Below are positions 15,558-24,669 of a stretch of DNA of 64,000 nucleotides, one piece after another. This DNA comes from Marinobacterium lutimaris. GTDB taxonomy: Bacteria > Pseudomonadota > Gammaproteobacteria > Pseudomonadales > Balneatricaceae. Positions within the stretch are counted from its first letter, which is position 1, and every line of letters starts with the position of its first letter. The translations under genes were made by a program, and so were the position numbers. The stretch lies in NCBI RefSeq assembly GCF_900108065.1, contig NZ_FNVQ01000001.1, forward strand, positions 1,054,001-1,118,000, read 5' to 3'. The notes beneath the pieces are model-generated. The model was not told the DNA's origin and ran no database searches. It saw nothing but the letters and a program-made list of their open reading frames with translations.

Positions 15558-17336
15558 TTAGCGGCTGGCCATCTCTGCCGAAGACGGCAGTTTGAAGGTC
15601 CAGACCGAGCCACCCTGGTTCAGGTGCTTGATGCGCTTGGCAACTTCGCCACCCCAGAGCGGTACCGCACCACCCCAGCCGGAAACCACGGAGACGTACT
15701 GTTCGCCATCCATTTCCCAGGTGATCGGCGAGCCGACGATGCCTGAGCCGGTGTTGAACTTGTACAGCATCTCGCCGGATTTGGCGTCGAATGCCATAAG
15801 GTAGCCTTCTGGGTTACCGGTGAATACCAGGTTACCCGCGGTTGCCAGAACGCCACCCCACAGAGGAGCGTAGTTCTCGTAGCGCCAGGCTTCTTTGCCG
15901 GTTTTCGGATCGATGGCGCGAAGAACACCGATGTATTCTTCGTTGATCGGATGGATGGTGAAGCCAGCACCCAGGTAAGCCGCGCCTTTCTTGTAGTTGA
16001 TCGGCTCGTTCCAGATGTCCATTTCCCATTCGTTGGACGGCACGTAGAAGTAACCGGTGTCCTGGCTGTAGGCCATCGGCATCCAGTTCTTGCCGCCGAG
16101 GAAGGACGGAGCAGATTTCACCACCTCGCCTTTTTCAGCGTCAGCCGGGTTACCCGGGCGGTTGGTGTCGTCGTAGATCGGGCGACCCTTGTCGTCCAGG
16201 CCTTTGGCCCAGGTGATCTTGTCGACGAACGGGAAGCCACGGATGAAGTCGCCGTTTTCACGGTTGAGGACGTAGAAGAAGCCGTTACGGTCAGCGGTCG
16301 CCGCTGCTTTTACGGTCTTGCCGCCATCTTCATAGTCGAAGGAGATCAGCTCGTTCACACCGTCGAAGTCCCAGCCATCGTGCGGCGTGGACTGGAAGTG
16401 CCACTTGATGCTGCCGTCATTTGGATCGATTGCCAGGCGTGAAGAGGAGAACAGGTTATCGCCCGGACGCATGTGGGAGTTCCACGGAGCCGGGTTACCG
16501 GTACCCATCAGGATGGTGTCGGTGTCCGGATCGTAGTAGCCGCCCAGCCAGGTTGCGGCGCCACCGGTTTTCCAGAGATCGCCCGGCCAGGTTTCGCCGG
16601 CTTTACCGCCAGAGATACCGTTTTCGACCTGCTTGCCATCCTTGTAGACGTAGCCCATGTGGCCTTCGACGGTCGGACGGGTCCAGACGATGTCGCCGGT
16701 AGTAGCGTCGTAGGCTTCGACCTTACCGACCACACCGAACTCGCCACCGGATACACCGGTAATGACCTTACCCTTGATGATCATCGGCGCTGCAGTCAGG
16801 GAGTAACCTTCCTGGTAGTCAGCTACGGTTTTCTTCCAGACGGTTTTACCGGTGTCCTTGTTCAGGGCTACCAGTTTGGCGTCCAGGGTACCGAAGATCA
16901 CCAGGTCGCCGTACAGCGCAACACCACGGTTGATCACGTCACAGCACGGCATGATGCCGTCCGGCAGACGGGCGTTGTATTCCCAGAGTTCTTCGCCGGT
17001 TTTAACGTCAACAGCGAAAACGCGCGAATAGGAACCGGTGACGTACATGACACCATCTTTCACCAGCGGCTGGGATTCCTGACCACGCTGTTTTTCACCG
17101 CCGAAGGAGAAGGACCATACCGGGCGCAGCTCCTGGACGTTATCGGAATTCAGTTTGGTCAAAGGGCTGAAACGCTGCCCCTGAACCCCCAGTCCGTTGG
17201 TGACCACATCCTCCGTGGTCATCTGGTCGTTCAAAATATCTTCGTCGGTGACACCGGCCTGGACAACGCTGGCCGTAGACATCGCTGCAACCAGGGCAGT
17301 CACTGCAAAGCCTGTACTGAGCCCGATTCGTTTCAT
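15558..17336 (-). CDS. PQQ-dependent alcohol dehydrogenase with lanthanide-type metal site
   Basis: 592-aa type I quinoprotein with signal peptide ending VVQAG; periplasmic eight-bladed propeller. Visible active-site features are the vicinal disulfide CC at 131-132, metal ligands Glu199 (GGEFG) and Asn281 (GTGNPAPWN), and the catalytic Asp323 in WDFDG. Asp325, two residues after the catalytic base, is the extra ligand typical of lanthanide-dependent enzymes (XoxF, PedH); calcium ExaA enzymes have Ser or Ala there. C-terminal [12 protein letters not shown] and LPLWGG-type motifs fit the ExaA/PedE/PedH group. Electrons would pass to PedF (21455). It is close to PedH in size. The substrate range cannot be read from the sequence. 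Confidence 0.92.
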   Translation of the reverse strand: MKRIGLSTGFAVTALVAAMSTASVVQAGVTDEDILNDQMTTEDVVTNGLGVQGQRFSPLTKLNSDNVQELRPVWSFSFGGEKQRGQESQPLVKDGVMYVTGSYSRVFAVDVKTGEELWEYNARLPDGIMPCCDVINRGVALYGDLVIFGTLDAKLVALNKDTGKTVWKKTVADYQEGYSLTAAPMIIKGKVITGVSGGEFGVVGKVEAYDATTGDIVWTRPTVEGHMGYVYKDGKQVENGISGGKAGETWPGDLWKTGGAATWLGGYYDPDTDTILMGTGNPAPWNSHMRPGDNLFSSSRLAIDPNDGSIKWHFQSTPHDGWDFDGVNELISFDYEDGGKTVKAAATADRNGFFYVLNRENGDFIRGFPFVDKITWAKGLDDKGRPIYDDTNRPGNPADAEKGEVVKSAPSFLGGKNWMPMAYSQDTGYFYVPSNEWEMDIWNEPINYKKGAAYLGAGFTIHPINEEYIGVLRAIDPKTGKEAWRYENYAPLWGGVLATAGNLVFTGNPEGYLMAFDAKSGEMLYKFNTGSGIVGSPITWEMDGEQYVSVVSGWGGAVPLWGGEVAKRIKHLNQGGSVWTFKLPSSAEMASR

Positions 17337-17430
17337 TTTGATCTCCTTGCGGATAATTCTTATTAGTTTCGGGTTTTCCCGTGCAACCGGGAGCTGATCC
17401 CGATTCTGAAGCTATTTTTGATGGCGGCCG

Positions 17431-18069
17431 CTAAACCAACAACTGACCGGCCGAAGCAGTTTTCTCGTTATTTGGTAGTAATACCTCGCCGGTGACGGTA
17501 TCGAACTGCAGCAGTTGAGCGCCGATCCGATCTGCGTCATCCGGGTTGTGGGAGACCAGTACCAGCGCCATCTTCGGGCGCTTTCTAAGCAGTTTTTCGA
17601 CCAGCCGAAGCATCCGCAGGGCGGTTGACGGGTCCAGGGAGACGAGGGGTTCATCGAGTAGCAGCAGATCCGGCTCCAGCGCCAACGCCCTTGCCAGCGC
17701 CACCCGTCTGGCCATACCCAAAGAGAGCTCGCGCGGATAACGGCAGGCCGCATCCAGCAGCTCCACCTCATCAAGCAGATCCAGCGCCTGATTCCGGCAT
17801 GAGCACACCATACGCAGGTTTTGCTCCACCGTACGCCAGGGCAATAGCCGCGGTTCCTGAAACATATAAGCGATCTTCGGCTCGGGGTCCGCAAGTCTGC
17901 GCTGGCCTTTGAACGCCCTGTCGAGGCCTCCAATAATATTAAGCAGCGTGGTCTTGCCGCAGCCGGATGGCCCCACCAGCGCCAGCCTGTCCCCCGCCGA
18001 TATCTGCAGATTCAGGTTGCCCAGCAGGCGTTGGTCATAGCCTTTTTCTTCAAGCTCCAGCTCAAGCAT
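17431..18069 (-). CDS. ABC transporter ATP-binding protein (NitT/TauT type)
   Basis: 212-aa nucleotide-binding protein with Walker A GPSGCGKTT, Q-loop MFQEPRLLPW (the sequence typical of SsuB/TauB), signature LSLGMARR (LSLGM instead of LSGGM) and Walker B LLLLDEPLVSLD. It overlaps the permease gene by 8 nt and ends the binding protein-permease-ATPase operon that reads towards the alcohol dehydrogenase gene. It is shorter than most SsuB proteins (about 250 aa). Substrate not evident. Confidence 0.9.
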   Translation of the reverse strand: MLELELEEKGYDQRLLGNLNLQISAGDRLALVGPSGCGKTTLLNIIGGLDRAFKGQRRLADPEPKIAYMFQEPRLLPWRTVEQNLRMVCSCRNQALDLLDEVELLDAACRYPRELSLGMARRVALARALALEPDLLLLDEPLVSLDPSTALRMLRLVEKLLRKRPKMALVLVSHNPDDADRIGAQLLQFDTVTGEVLLPNNEKTASAGQLLV

Positions 18070-18820
18070 GTTGCATCTCTCCCTGCCAGCGCCGTGCCCT
18101 CTTTTCCAACGGCTGCAGCACTCCCCATTCGATCAGCTGCACGATGGCGATAAAGCTGAAGCTGTAAGCCAGAATCGAGGTTACATCGAACAGCTGAAAC
18201 GCCAGATGGAGCTGAAAGCCAACGCCGTCCGAGCGCCCCAGGAGTTCAACCACCAGTACAATCTTCCAGATCAGCGCGAGACCGGTGCGCATGGACGCCA
18301 TCAGGTAGGGGAAAAGCTGAGGCAGCCAGAGATCGCGGATGCGCTGCCAGCGGGTGAAACGGTAAGCCTCGGCCATCTCCTCGAGCTGAGGGTCCAGGCT
18401 TCGTGCGCCCTCGCGGATTGTCGCAGCCACGTTGGGCACTTTGTTAACGATAACCGCCAGAACCGCGGCGGCCTCCACCAGCCCCATCCAGACATAAAGC
18501 AGGATAATCACCACCAGGGCTGGCAAGTTGAGAAACAGCAGCAGCAAGGGATCCAGCAGTCGATTGGCGCGCAGAGAACGCCCCATCACCCAACCCAGCA
18601 GTGTCCCTAGAATCATCGCACAGACAAAGGCGATGGTGACCCGCCTGAGCGTGACGCCGAGATGATGCAGCAGAGCGCCGCTGCGCCATTCGGTAACAAT
18701 GCTCTGAAACACGGCAACAGGCCCGGGCAGCATCGGATCGGCAATCAGGGTCGCAGCCAACTGCCAGATGCAGACCAACCCGGCGGTTACCGCCAGATAA
18801 TCACGCAGACGACTGCTCAT
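18062..18820 (-). CDS. ABC transporter permease (SsuC/TauC type)
   Basis: 252-aa inner-membrane protein with about six membrane segments. The EAA loop region is MAEAYRFTRWQRIRDLWLPQLFPYLMASMRTG (conserved E-A and G spacing). It overlaps the binding-protein gene by 4 nt (ATGA) and the ATPase gene by 8 nt, so the three are one translational unit. Confidence 0.9.
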   Translation of the reverse strand: MSSRLRDYLAVTAGLVCIWQLAATLIADPMLPGPVAVFQSIVTEWRSGALLHHLGVTLRRVTIAFVCAMILGTLLGWVMGRSLRANRLLDPLLLLFLNLPALVVIILLYVWMGLVEAAAVLAVIVNKVPNVAATIREGARSLDPQLEEMAEAYRFTRWQRIRDLWLPQLFPYLMASMRTGLALIWKIVLVVELLGRSDGVGFQLHLAFQLFDVTSILAYSFSFIAIVQLIEWGVLQPLEKRARRWQGEMQHA

Positions 18821-19824
18821 TGTTGGGCCTTACTCTGGTAGAGAGTTAACCCCTGCCCCTGACTAACCCCCTGAAAAATGGCCAAAGGAAGGGGGTGTTT
18901 CTCGTGCCGCAGATAGGGCCAGGCGCGGTTAGCCGATTCCAGCATGGCGGCGCTGAGAAGCGCCTCGGGCTCCCCGGAACGATAGCCCTGACGCAGCGCC
19001 TGGAATGACGCATCGTCGTTCACCCGCATCAGCGGGCGCAGGGTTTCCCAGGGTCTATCCTCACGCAGGTCAGATTTTGAAGCGTAGATAGAACTTGCAA
19101 AGTTTGATGCAAGCGTTTGATTTTCAACAACCCATTGTTGATTTGCCAGGTAGCCAAGTAACGGCAGACGGCTGTCGAGGCCCAACGACTCACTGATAGA
19201 AACGGCGCTGATCGCCGGCTTGAACTGCCCGCTCGCTTCTAACCGGGCGGCAAAATGCCAGAAGGTCAGCAGAGCATCGAGCCTCCCCGCTTCGAGCTCT
19301 CGGCTCAGCAGAGGCGGCGCACCGAAACTCACTTCCGCCGCTTGCGCGAGGTCGATCCCCTGCTTTGCCGCTGCAGCGTTAAGCAGCTGCCAGCTTTTAC
19401 CCTGAGGACCACCTGCCACTCCAATTCGCTTGCGACGCAAATCAGCTACCGAAGCGATGCCACTATCGGTGGGTACCATGATTTCGCCGATGCGAGTGGA
19501 GAAAGGAATAAACCTGAGAGGCGCGCCCTGAAGAGTACGTTCGGCAGCCCAGACCCAATCACCGACGATCCAGTCCACATTGCCGGCGGTCAGTGCAAGA
19601 CGGCCAGCGGAGCTGTTGGCCAGGGGCAGAAGTTCCAGCTTATAGCCGTGTTTCCGGTCGAGTCCTGCCTGCTGTATATGAGCCAATTCCCAGTGGGCGG
19701 TGCCAAACTGCAGCATGCCGACCCGCACCTTGGGTAGCTCATTCGCAGCTGCGTCTTTCGCTGCATAAAGCGCCGCAGGCAGGTAGAGGGCCAGCAAAAT
19801 CAGGATGCGAAACAGTGTAGCCAT
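18817..19824 (-). CDS. ABC transporter substrate-binding protein (NitT/TauT type)
   Basis: 335-aa periplasmic protein with signal peptide ending ALYAAKD. The NMT1/SsuA-like fold is seen in RVGMLQFGTAHWELAHIQQAGLD, the stretch GNVDWIVGDW, and GVAGGPQGKSW. It heads the operon and is preceded by an ACTTTGG motif as at pqqA. Because it sits among PQQ-alcohol oxidation genes, it may import a small organic molecule or a metal complex used by that system. That is inference; sulfonates are the default family substrate. Confidence 0.85.
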   Translation of the reverse strand: MATLFRILILLALYLPAALYAAKDAAANELPKVRVGMLQFGTAHWELAHIQQAGLDRKHGYKLELLPLANSSAGRLALTAGNVDWIVGDWVWAAERTLQGAPLRFIPFSTRIGEIMVPTDSGIASVADLRRKRIGVAGGPQGKSWQLLNAAAAKQGIDLAQAAEVSFGAPPLLSRELEAGRLDALLTFWHFAARLEASGQFKPAISAVSISESLGLDSRLPLLGYLANQQWVVENQTLASNFASSIYASKSDLREDRPWETLRPLMRVNDDASFQALRQGYRSGEPEALLSAAMLESANRAWPYLRHEKHPLPLAIFQGVSQGQGLTLYQSKAQQ

Positions 19825-19888
19825 GGTGACGCTCTTATTAGAGTTATGGGTTATCCCACACGCTAATTGGATGCGTCACTCTACCCCA

Positions 19889-19909
19889 TACTACTTTGGA
19901 CCCTGTTTT
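19889..19909. promoter_or_regulatory. Shared ACTTTGG motif upstream of the NitT-type ABC operon
   Basis: TACTACTTTGGACCCTGTTT lies about 65-85 nt before the binding-protein start, the same distance as the pqqA copy. The similarity is weaker outside the ACTTTGGA core. Confidence 0.35.
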
Positions 19910-19998
19910 GTCTTTTCAACGCCCGCCATTGGTCTTAGCCGGCAGTTTAGACACTCAATTTCTAGGCTCGCAGTTTTAGGCGCTCAGTTTTTAGGCAC

Positions 19999-20232
19999 TC
20001 AATAGCCAAGGTTGAACCAGCCAACGCCCTGACCGGATACGGCCATGACCGCGCTGTTTCGCTGCTGATAGTCGGGGTTTAATATCTCGGCTTTTGCCAG
20101 CGCAGCCACAAAGACCAACGCCAACATCAGTCTCAGGGTGGGGAAAAACCATCGAAAGGAGGAGTGCCCGCCATTCTCGGATCGAGATGACGAACGGATA
20201 GAGGCCTGTGCGTCCGTTACTGATTTTTTCAT
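19999..20232 (-). CDS. Small hypothetical protein with one membrane segment
   Basis: 77 aa: a Ser-rich N-terminus, one hydrophobic segment (LRLMLALVFVAALAKAE) and a short tail with GQGVGWFNLGY. CAGG lies eight nt before the ATG. It sits between the NitT-type ABC operon and the quinoprotein-associated binding protein, on the same strand. The C-terminus AVMAVSGQGVGWFNLGY suggests a small exported or membrane-anchored protein. Not recognised. Confidence 0.45.
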   Translation of the reverse strand: MKKSVTDAQASIRSSSRSENGGHSSFRWFFPTLRLMLALVFVAALAKAEILNPDYQQRNSAVMAVSGQGVGWFNLGY

Positions 20233-20402
20233 CGCTAAGCCTGCGTAATTATTTTTTTATCGGCTAGTGTCGCTGCCCTCAGGGAACAGCGGATTCCTGC
20301 AGTTTAGGCGGCCTTAGCGATGTTGCGTTGACAGAAAACGACAATCGCTTGATAAAAAGTGTCACCCCAGGGCTACGAGTGGCGCACGACATAGAAAACG
20401 CA

Positions 20403-20426
20403 TAAAAAAGCCCGGACCGGCCGGGC
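20403..20426 (-). terminator. Terminator downstream of the pedF / binding-protein operon
   Basis: GCCCGG-ACCGG-CCGGGC followed on the minus strand by TTTTTTATG. It lies about 115 nt past the stop of the 20542 gene. Confidence 0.75.
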
Positions 20427-20490
20427 GTCGCAATAACGACAGGAGTAACAACAACGAGGGTTGTAAGGGGCTATCAGGTAGTCAGCTATC

Positions 20491-20540
20491 AGTTACAGGC
20501 CATCAGTTACCGGCTAGTTACAGGCCATCAGTTACCGGCT
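20491..20540. repeat. Two exact 25-nt tandem repeats
   Basis: The unit AGTTACAGGCCATCAGTTAC plus CGGCT occurs twice without gap, directly after the stop codon of the gene ending at 20542, with a partial copy (CTATCAGTTAC) just before it. Replication-slippage type repeat; no function seen. Confidence 0.8.
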
Positions 20541-20541
20541 A

Positions 20542-21468
20542 TCAAGGCGTATCCAGGTACAGGCTCGGGCTCTCGTAAGTCACGCCGTAACGAGCGAAGA
20601 GCTCAGCCATGCTGCCATCACGGATCATCCGGTCGAACAGGGTTTCCACCGCGTAGCCCAGGTCTCTGTCTGCTTCGCCCACGGCGATGCCTATATCCCA
20701 GGCCTGCTTACCCATGTCCGGAAAGCCGTTTTCAGCGAGTCGGTAGCGATCGCTGTGATCGTTACTGACCAGCCAGTCGATTTCACTGCGCATCGCCATC
20801 ACGGCAGACACCTCACCCTCTTTCATCGCTGCAAAGGCGACTCGCGGGTTGGTGTAATGGTGGGTTTTCTCACGCATCCGCCCCTGCAGCGCAGAGGTCA
20901 TGTAAAACGCCGGTAGACTGTCGACTTCAACGCCGATGGGGTTGTACTGGAACTTGGCCAGCGTGCGCACTGAATCGAGCTTTTCGCTATCAAAGGCGAG
21001 CTGCCAGCGCTCCTGGTGATAGGGAGACATCATCACGACAAGATCGTTGACGATCAGTCCCACATCATCGCGCTTCATCGAGTAATCCCGATCGTAGGGA
21101 ACACGCATCATCACGTCGGCGACGTTTTTCATCGCCAGCGGATTGTCTTCATCCTTGTCGAGGTAGTGGCCTTTCCAGACATTGTTGCGAAGGTCGTCGT
21201 CGAGGGTCTCGTCAGGAGTCATCCAATGCACGCGCATGGAGACGCCGAGTTCCTCTGCGATCGCTTCACCCAGGTCAACATCGATGCCTGCAGGCTTGCC
21301 GTCCTGCTCGAACGAGTAAGGTGGGAAGTCGCGGTAGACGCCGATACGGACAAAACCGGAGTCGACCACATCATCATAAATACGCGCCTGGACATCGCCG
21401 CTGCCAAGCACCATCAGTGCCGGCAGCAGGCAGCTTCCGAGGGCGGCCGGGAGCTTATTCCATTTCAT
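20542..21468 (-). CDS. Quinoprotein dehydrogenase-associated periplasmic binding protein (MxaJ/XoxJ-like)
   Basis: About 308-aa SBP_bac_3-fold protein. The N-terminus from the ATG at 21468 is a clean signal peptide (ending GDVQA); an ATG 12 nt upstream is also possible. RIGVYRDFPPYSFEQDGKPAGIDVDLGEAI (quoted in part) is the typical amino-acid-binding-protein start. Proteins of this kind accompany PQQ alcohol dehydrogenases and probably help the dehydrogenase mature or interact with its cytochrome rather than transport. It overlaps the end of pedF, so the two are coupled. Confidence 0.82.
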   Translation of the reverse strand: MKWNKLPAALGSCLLPALMVLGSGDVQARIYDDVVDSGFVRIGVYRDFPPYSFEQDGKPAGIDVDLGEAIAEELGVSMRVHWMTPDETLDDDLRNNVWKGHYLDKDEDNPLAMKNVADVMMRVPYDRDYSMKRDDVGLIVNDLVVMMSPYHQERWQLAFDSEKLDSVRTLAKFQYNPIGVEVDSLPAFYMTSALQGRMREKTHHYTNPRVAFAAMKEGEVSAVMAMRSEIDWLVSNDHSDRYRLAENGFPDMGKQAWDIGIAVGEADRDLGYAVETLFDRMIRDGSMAELFARYGVTYESPSLYLDTP

Positions 21469-21898
21469 CGTGCCGAACATCCAGGTAGCTCTTGATTGCC
21501 CAGAGCGCCTCCTGGCTCAGGTAATCGGCCATCTTCGGCATGTAGACCTTGCCGTCACGTACGGCACCGTTAATGACGCGGTACTTGTACCAGTCATCAC
21601 CATCAAAATCCGGTGCCAGCAGGCGCAGATCCGGTGCAATACCACCGGAGATCGCTTCCAGGCCGTGGCAGCGTGCGCAGTTCTGGTTGTACGCGGAAGA
21701 GCCGATTTCAACGGCACGCTCGAACGCATCGGTGTCGCGGTAAGGGTTGGTATCAGGCCATTCCTGGCCCAGCGTCGGCAGACCATCGGTGTTTACGCCC
21801 TGAGGGGTAACGTCACCATGGGCCATCGCCAGAGAGCTGCCACCCAGCGCCACCAGCGCGGAAAGAGTCAGTGCAGGAATAGAACGTCGCTTAGCCAT
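21455..21898 (-). CDS. pedF: Cytochrome c550, PedF type
   Basis: 147-aa periplasmic monoheme cytochrome c with signal peptide ending LAMAHG, heme motif CARCH at about residue 73, and distal Met in VYMPKMADYL. The N-terminal HGDVTPQGVNTDGLPTLG is characteristic of PedF, the electron acceptor of PQQ alcohol dehydrogenases. It heads a two-gene operon with the MxaJ/XoxJ-like gene. The alcohol dehydrogenase gene itself is 4 kb away on the same strand. Confidence 0.9.
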   Translation of the reverse strand: MAKRRSIPALTLSALVALGGSSLAMAHGDVTPQGVNTDGLPTLGQEWPDTNPYRDTDAFERAVEIGSSAYNQNCARCHGLEAISGGIAPDLRLLAPDFDGDDWYKYRVINGAVRDGKVYMPKMADYLSQEALWAIKSYLDVRHDEME

Positions 21899-22053
21899 AA
21901 TTTCTCACCCGTTATTGTTATAAATCTGCTGTTTTAGTCGGCAGCCAGTGCCGAGAGTGCATCGAGGTTGGGTACACACGAGAACACTGTATTGGGAGAC
22001 ATAATGGCCGAGGCGGCGCTATCCGTGGATTGCACCTTGGCAGGTTTGGGTGG

Positions 22054-22075
22054 GGTCTTTAGTAGTAGTTCCGGG
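22054..22075. promoter_or_regulatory. Motif resembling the ACTTTGG element, upstream of pedF
   Basis: TCTTTAGTAGTAGTTCCGGG resembles ACTTTGGTAGTAGGTTTT before exaC and ACTTTGGAACTAATTCCG before pqqA. It is about 160-180 nt upstream of pedF. This is the weakest of the four sites by position. Confidence 0.3.
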
Positions 22076-22142
22076 TAGCGATTGGGAGAAGATTCGGCGG
22101 TTAGCTAGCCGCTTTCACGGATCTTTTATCGGTTGATTTTAA

Positions 22143-22165
22143 GATATGTTATCACATAACATTCC
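22143..22165. promoter_or_regulatory. Zur-type operator
   Basis: Perfect inverted repeat ATGTTAT-CAC-ATAACAT within a 23-nt box that matches the gammaproteobacterial Zur consensus (GAAATGTTATANTATAACAT plus TTC) at about 18 of 22 fixed positions. It lies 34-56 nt before the binding-protein start of the plus-strand ABC operon, where it would overlap the promoter. It predicts repression by zinc. Confidence 0.75.
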
Positions 22166-22198
22166 GTCGATTTTATCGTCCCCCAGGTGCCCAACTAC

Positions 22199-23731
22199 AT
22201 GAAAAACAAGCTAATAACCGTATTTCTAGGTGGTCTGGCGCTGCTTCCAGCCGCCGTTACTGCCGAGCCGAACCAGCAAAATACCGTCAATATCCAGGCT
22301 GCGTTCGAGTTCTCAAGCCTCGATCCGACCCGCTCGGGTTTCGTCTTTACCCGTATGCAGGTGCTCGAAACCCTGCTGAACGTGGATAGCCAGGGCGGCC
22401 TGCTACCAGGTCTTGCCAGTGAATGGAGTATTGAAGATGGGGGCAAGCTGTGGCGCCTGACGCTGCGAGACCAGGTTCACTTCCATGACGCCAGCCTGCT
22501 TACCGCCCAGCAGGTTGCCGATGAACTCAATCGCGGCCTGAATAAAATCAGCGCACTGCGAGGATTACCGATTACATCGATCAATGCCAATGCCGACAAC
22601 CAGGTTGAGATTAAACTCAGTGCCCCCTATCGCCCGTTGGGGGCCGCCCTCGCCCACTACTCCACGGCGATCCTTGCCGATGCCGCCTATAACGATGCTG
22701 GCGAAGTCACCGCCCTGATCGGTACCGGGCCGTTCTCGGTACAGGAGATCGCCGTACCGCACAAGCTGGTGGTCGAGCGATTCGATGATTACTGGGGCAA
22801 AAAAGCGCAGATCGAATACGCCAGTTACCTCACTGGCCACCGTGCAGAGGCTCGCGTGCTGCAGGCACGCAGCGGTCAGGCCGATATTGTCTTCGGGCTC
22901 GATCCTGCTTCAGTACCGATGCTGAAACGTCTGCCCACACTGGAGATTGTGCGCTCCGACCTGCCCCGTACCCTTGCGCTCAAGCTCAATGCCGGGCATC
23001 GCTTTATCGCAGAGCCCGAGGCCCGTCAGGCGCTGAGCCTGGCCATCAACCGCCAGGGTATCGCGACCGCCATTCTGCGAGCGCCGGATGCTGCCACCGA
23101 TCAGCTGCTACCCGCGTATATGAGCGACTGGTACCTGGACGGCCAAAGCGAAGCTTACAACCTGGAAAAAGCCGCCGGGATGCTCGCCCAACTGGGCTGG
23201 ACCAAAAACAGCGAAGGCTGGCTGGAACGTGACGGCGAGCGCTTTGAACTCGATCTGATCACCTACGCAGACCGCCCGGAACTCACCACCGTGGCCACCG
23301 CGGTTCAGGATCAATGGAAGCAACTGGGCGTCAAACTGAACGTTAACGTCACCAACTCCAGCGCCATCCCCTCCGGTCACAGCGATGATTCCCTGGAGGT
23401 CGCCCTCATTGCCCGTAACTACGGCATTATCGCCGACCCGCTCGGCATCCTGCTGAAGGACTTCGCCAGCTCCGACAAAGGCGGTGACTGGGGCAGCATG
23501 AACTGGTCCAACACCTGGGTACCGGAAACGCTCAACGCAATGGTCAGTGATAACGACGCCGCGCATTACCAAGAACAGGCCCAGAGTATCGCTGAAGCGC
23601 TCTACAACGAACGCCCGCTGATCCCGGTCGCCTCTTATGTTCAGCAGACCGCCATCAACAAGCGCTTAAGCGGCTTCCGCTTTGATCCTTACGAGCGCAG
23701 TTACTTTCTTAACGAGCTGAGCTGGAAATGA
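22199..23731 (+). CDS. ABC transporter substrate-binding protein, dipeptide/nickel family
   Basis: About 510-aa SBP_bac_5-family protein with signal peptide ending AVTAEP from the ATG at 22199; a GTG 12 nt upstream is less likely. Family features: EFSSLDPTRSGFVFTRMQVLETL near the N-terminus, LLPGLASEW, and GTGPFSVQEI. Relatives bind di/oligopeptides, nickel or metal-metallophore complexes. The Zur-type box in front favours zinc, possibly as a complex. First of four genes, each overlapping the next by ATGA. Confidence 0.88.
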   Translation: MKNKLITVFLGGLALLPAAVTAEPNQQNTVNIQAAFEFSSLDPTRSGFVFTRMQVLETLLNVDSQGGLLPGLASEWSIEDGGKLWRLTLRDQVHFHDASLLTAQQVADELNRGLNKISALRGLPITSINANADNQVEIKLSAPYRPLGAALAHYSTAILADAAYNDAGEVTALIGTGPFSVQEIAVPHKLVVERFDDYWGKKAQIEYASYLTGHRAEARVLQARSGQADIVFGLDPASVPMLKRLPTLEIVRSDLPRTLALKLNAGHRFIAEPEARQALSLAINRQGIATAILRAPDAATDQLLPAYMSDWYLDGQSEAYNLEKAAGMLAQLGWTKNSEGWLERDGERFELDLITYADRPELTTVATAVQDQWKQLGVKLNVNVTNSSAIPSGHSDDSLEVALIARNYGIIADPLGILLKDFASSDKGGDWGSMNWSNTWVPETLNAMVSDNDAAHYQEQAQSIAEALYNERPLIPVASYVQQTAINKRLSGFRFDPYERSYFLNELSWK

Positions 23732-24669
23732 GACTTCGCAATCTACTGTTAAAACGCCTGCTGCAACTGCTGGCGGTTTCCTGGGGCGTGGGAACCCTCA
23801 CCTTCCTATTGATGCGCGCCCTGCCAGGCGATATGGCGTATCGCATCGCCGCCGGTCGTTACGGCATGGACGCGGTGGACAGCGATGCCGCGGCGCTGGT
23901 GCGTGAAGAGCTAGGTCTGGATCAGGGCGCCTGGAGCACTTACTGGAGCTGGCTCGGCGATCTGCTGCAATGGAACCTGGGTAACTCCCTGGTCAGTGGC
24001 CAGCCGGTCAGTGAATCGCTCTGGCATATGCTCGGTCACTCCCTGCTGCTCGCCGGTGCGGGAATCCTGCTCGCCGCGCTGATCGCCATCCCTCTGGGAC
24101 TGGCCAGCGCCTACCACGGCGGCTGGCTGAATCGCATTTTGCTGACACTTTCGACCGGCATGCGTGCCCTGCCTGTGTTTGTGATCGGCCTGCTCGCGGT
24201 GGTCGTTTTTGCGCTTGAGCTGAACCTGCTGCCTGTGGCTGGTTTCGGCACTCCGGCTCATCTGGTACTGCCTGCACTCACGCTGGGGCTGAGCCTGGCG
24301 GCCATCGCCAACCGCGTGGTGCATACCGAGGCCGAGCGAGTCTTCAACGCACCGTTTTACGAGTTTGCCCAGACCAAGGGGCTCTCGGCCTGGCAGGCGT
24401 TCCTGCGCCACGGCGTGCGCAATATGTCTGTCCCTGTTGTCGCGTTCTTTGGCGTACAGCTGATCACCGTGGTGGAAGGCGTAGTTATGATCGAATCCCT
24501 TTTCTCCTGGCCGGGTATCGGCCACGGCCTGGCACACGCCATCTTTGCCCGGGACATTCCACTGATTCAGGGGGCGGCGCTGATGATGGGAATCCTGTTT
24601 GTGCTGCTAAACACCCTGGTTGATCTTGCCTGTTACTGGCTTGATCCGCGCGGAGGGCAACTGGCATGA
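23728..24669 (+). CDS. ABC transporter permease (DppB/NikB type)
   Basis: 313-aa inner-membrane permease with about six membrane segments. The N-terminal LLKRLLQLLAVSWGVGTLTFLL and RALPGD motif, and the EAA loop (YEFAQTKGLSAWQAFLRHGVRN), are typical of DppB. ATGA overlaps at both ends show translational coupling. Confidence 0.92.
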   Translation: MRLRNLLLKRLLQLLAVSWGVGTLTFLLMRALPGDMAYRIAAGRYGMDAVDSDAAALVREELGLDQGAWSTYWSWLGDLLQWNLGNSLVSGQPVSESLWHMLGHSLLLAGAGILLAALIAIPLGLASAYHGGWLNRILLTLSTGMRALPVFVIGLLAVVVFALELNLLPVAGFGTPAHLVLPALTLGLSLAAIANRVVHTEAERVFNAPFYEFAQTKGLSAWQAFLRHGVRNMSVPVVAFFGVQLITVVEGVVMIESLFSWPGIGHGLAHAIFARDIPLIQGAALMMGILFVLLNTLVDLACYWLDPRGGQLA

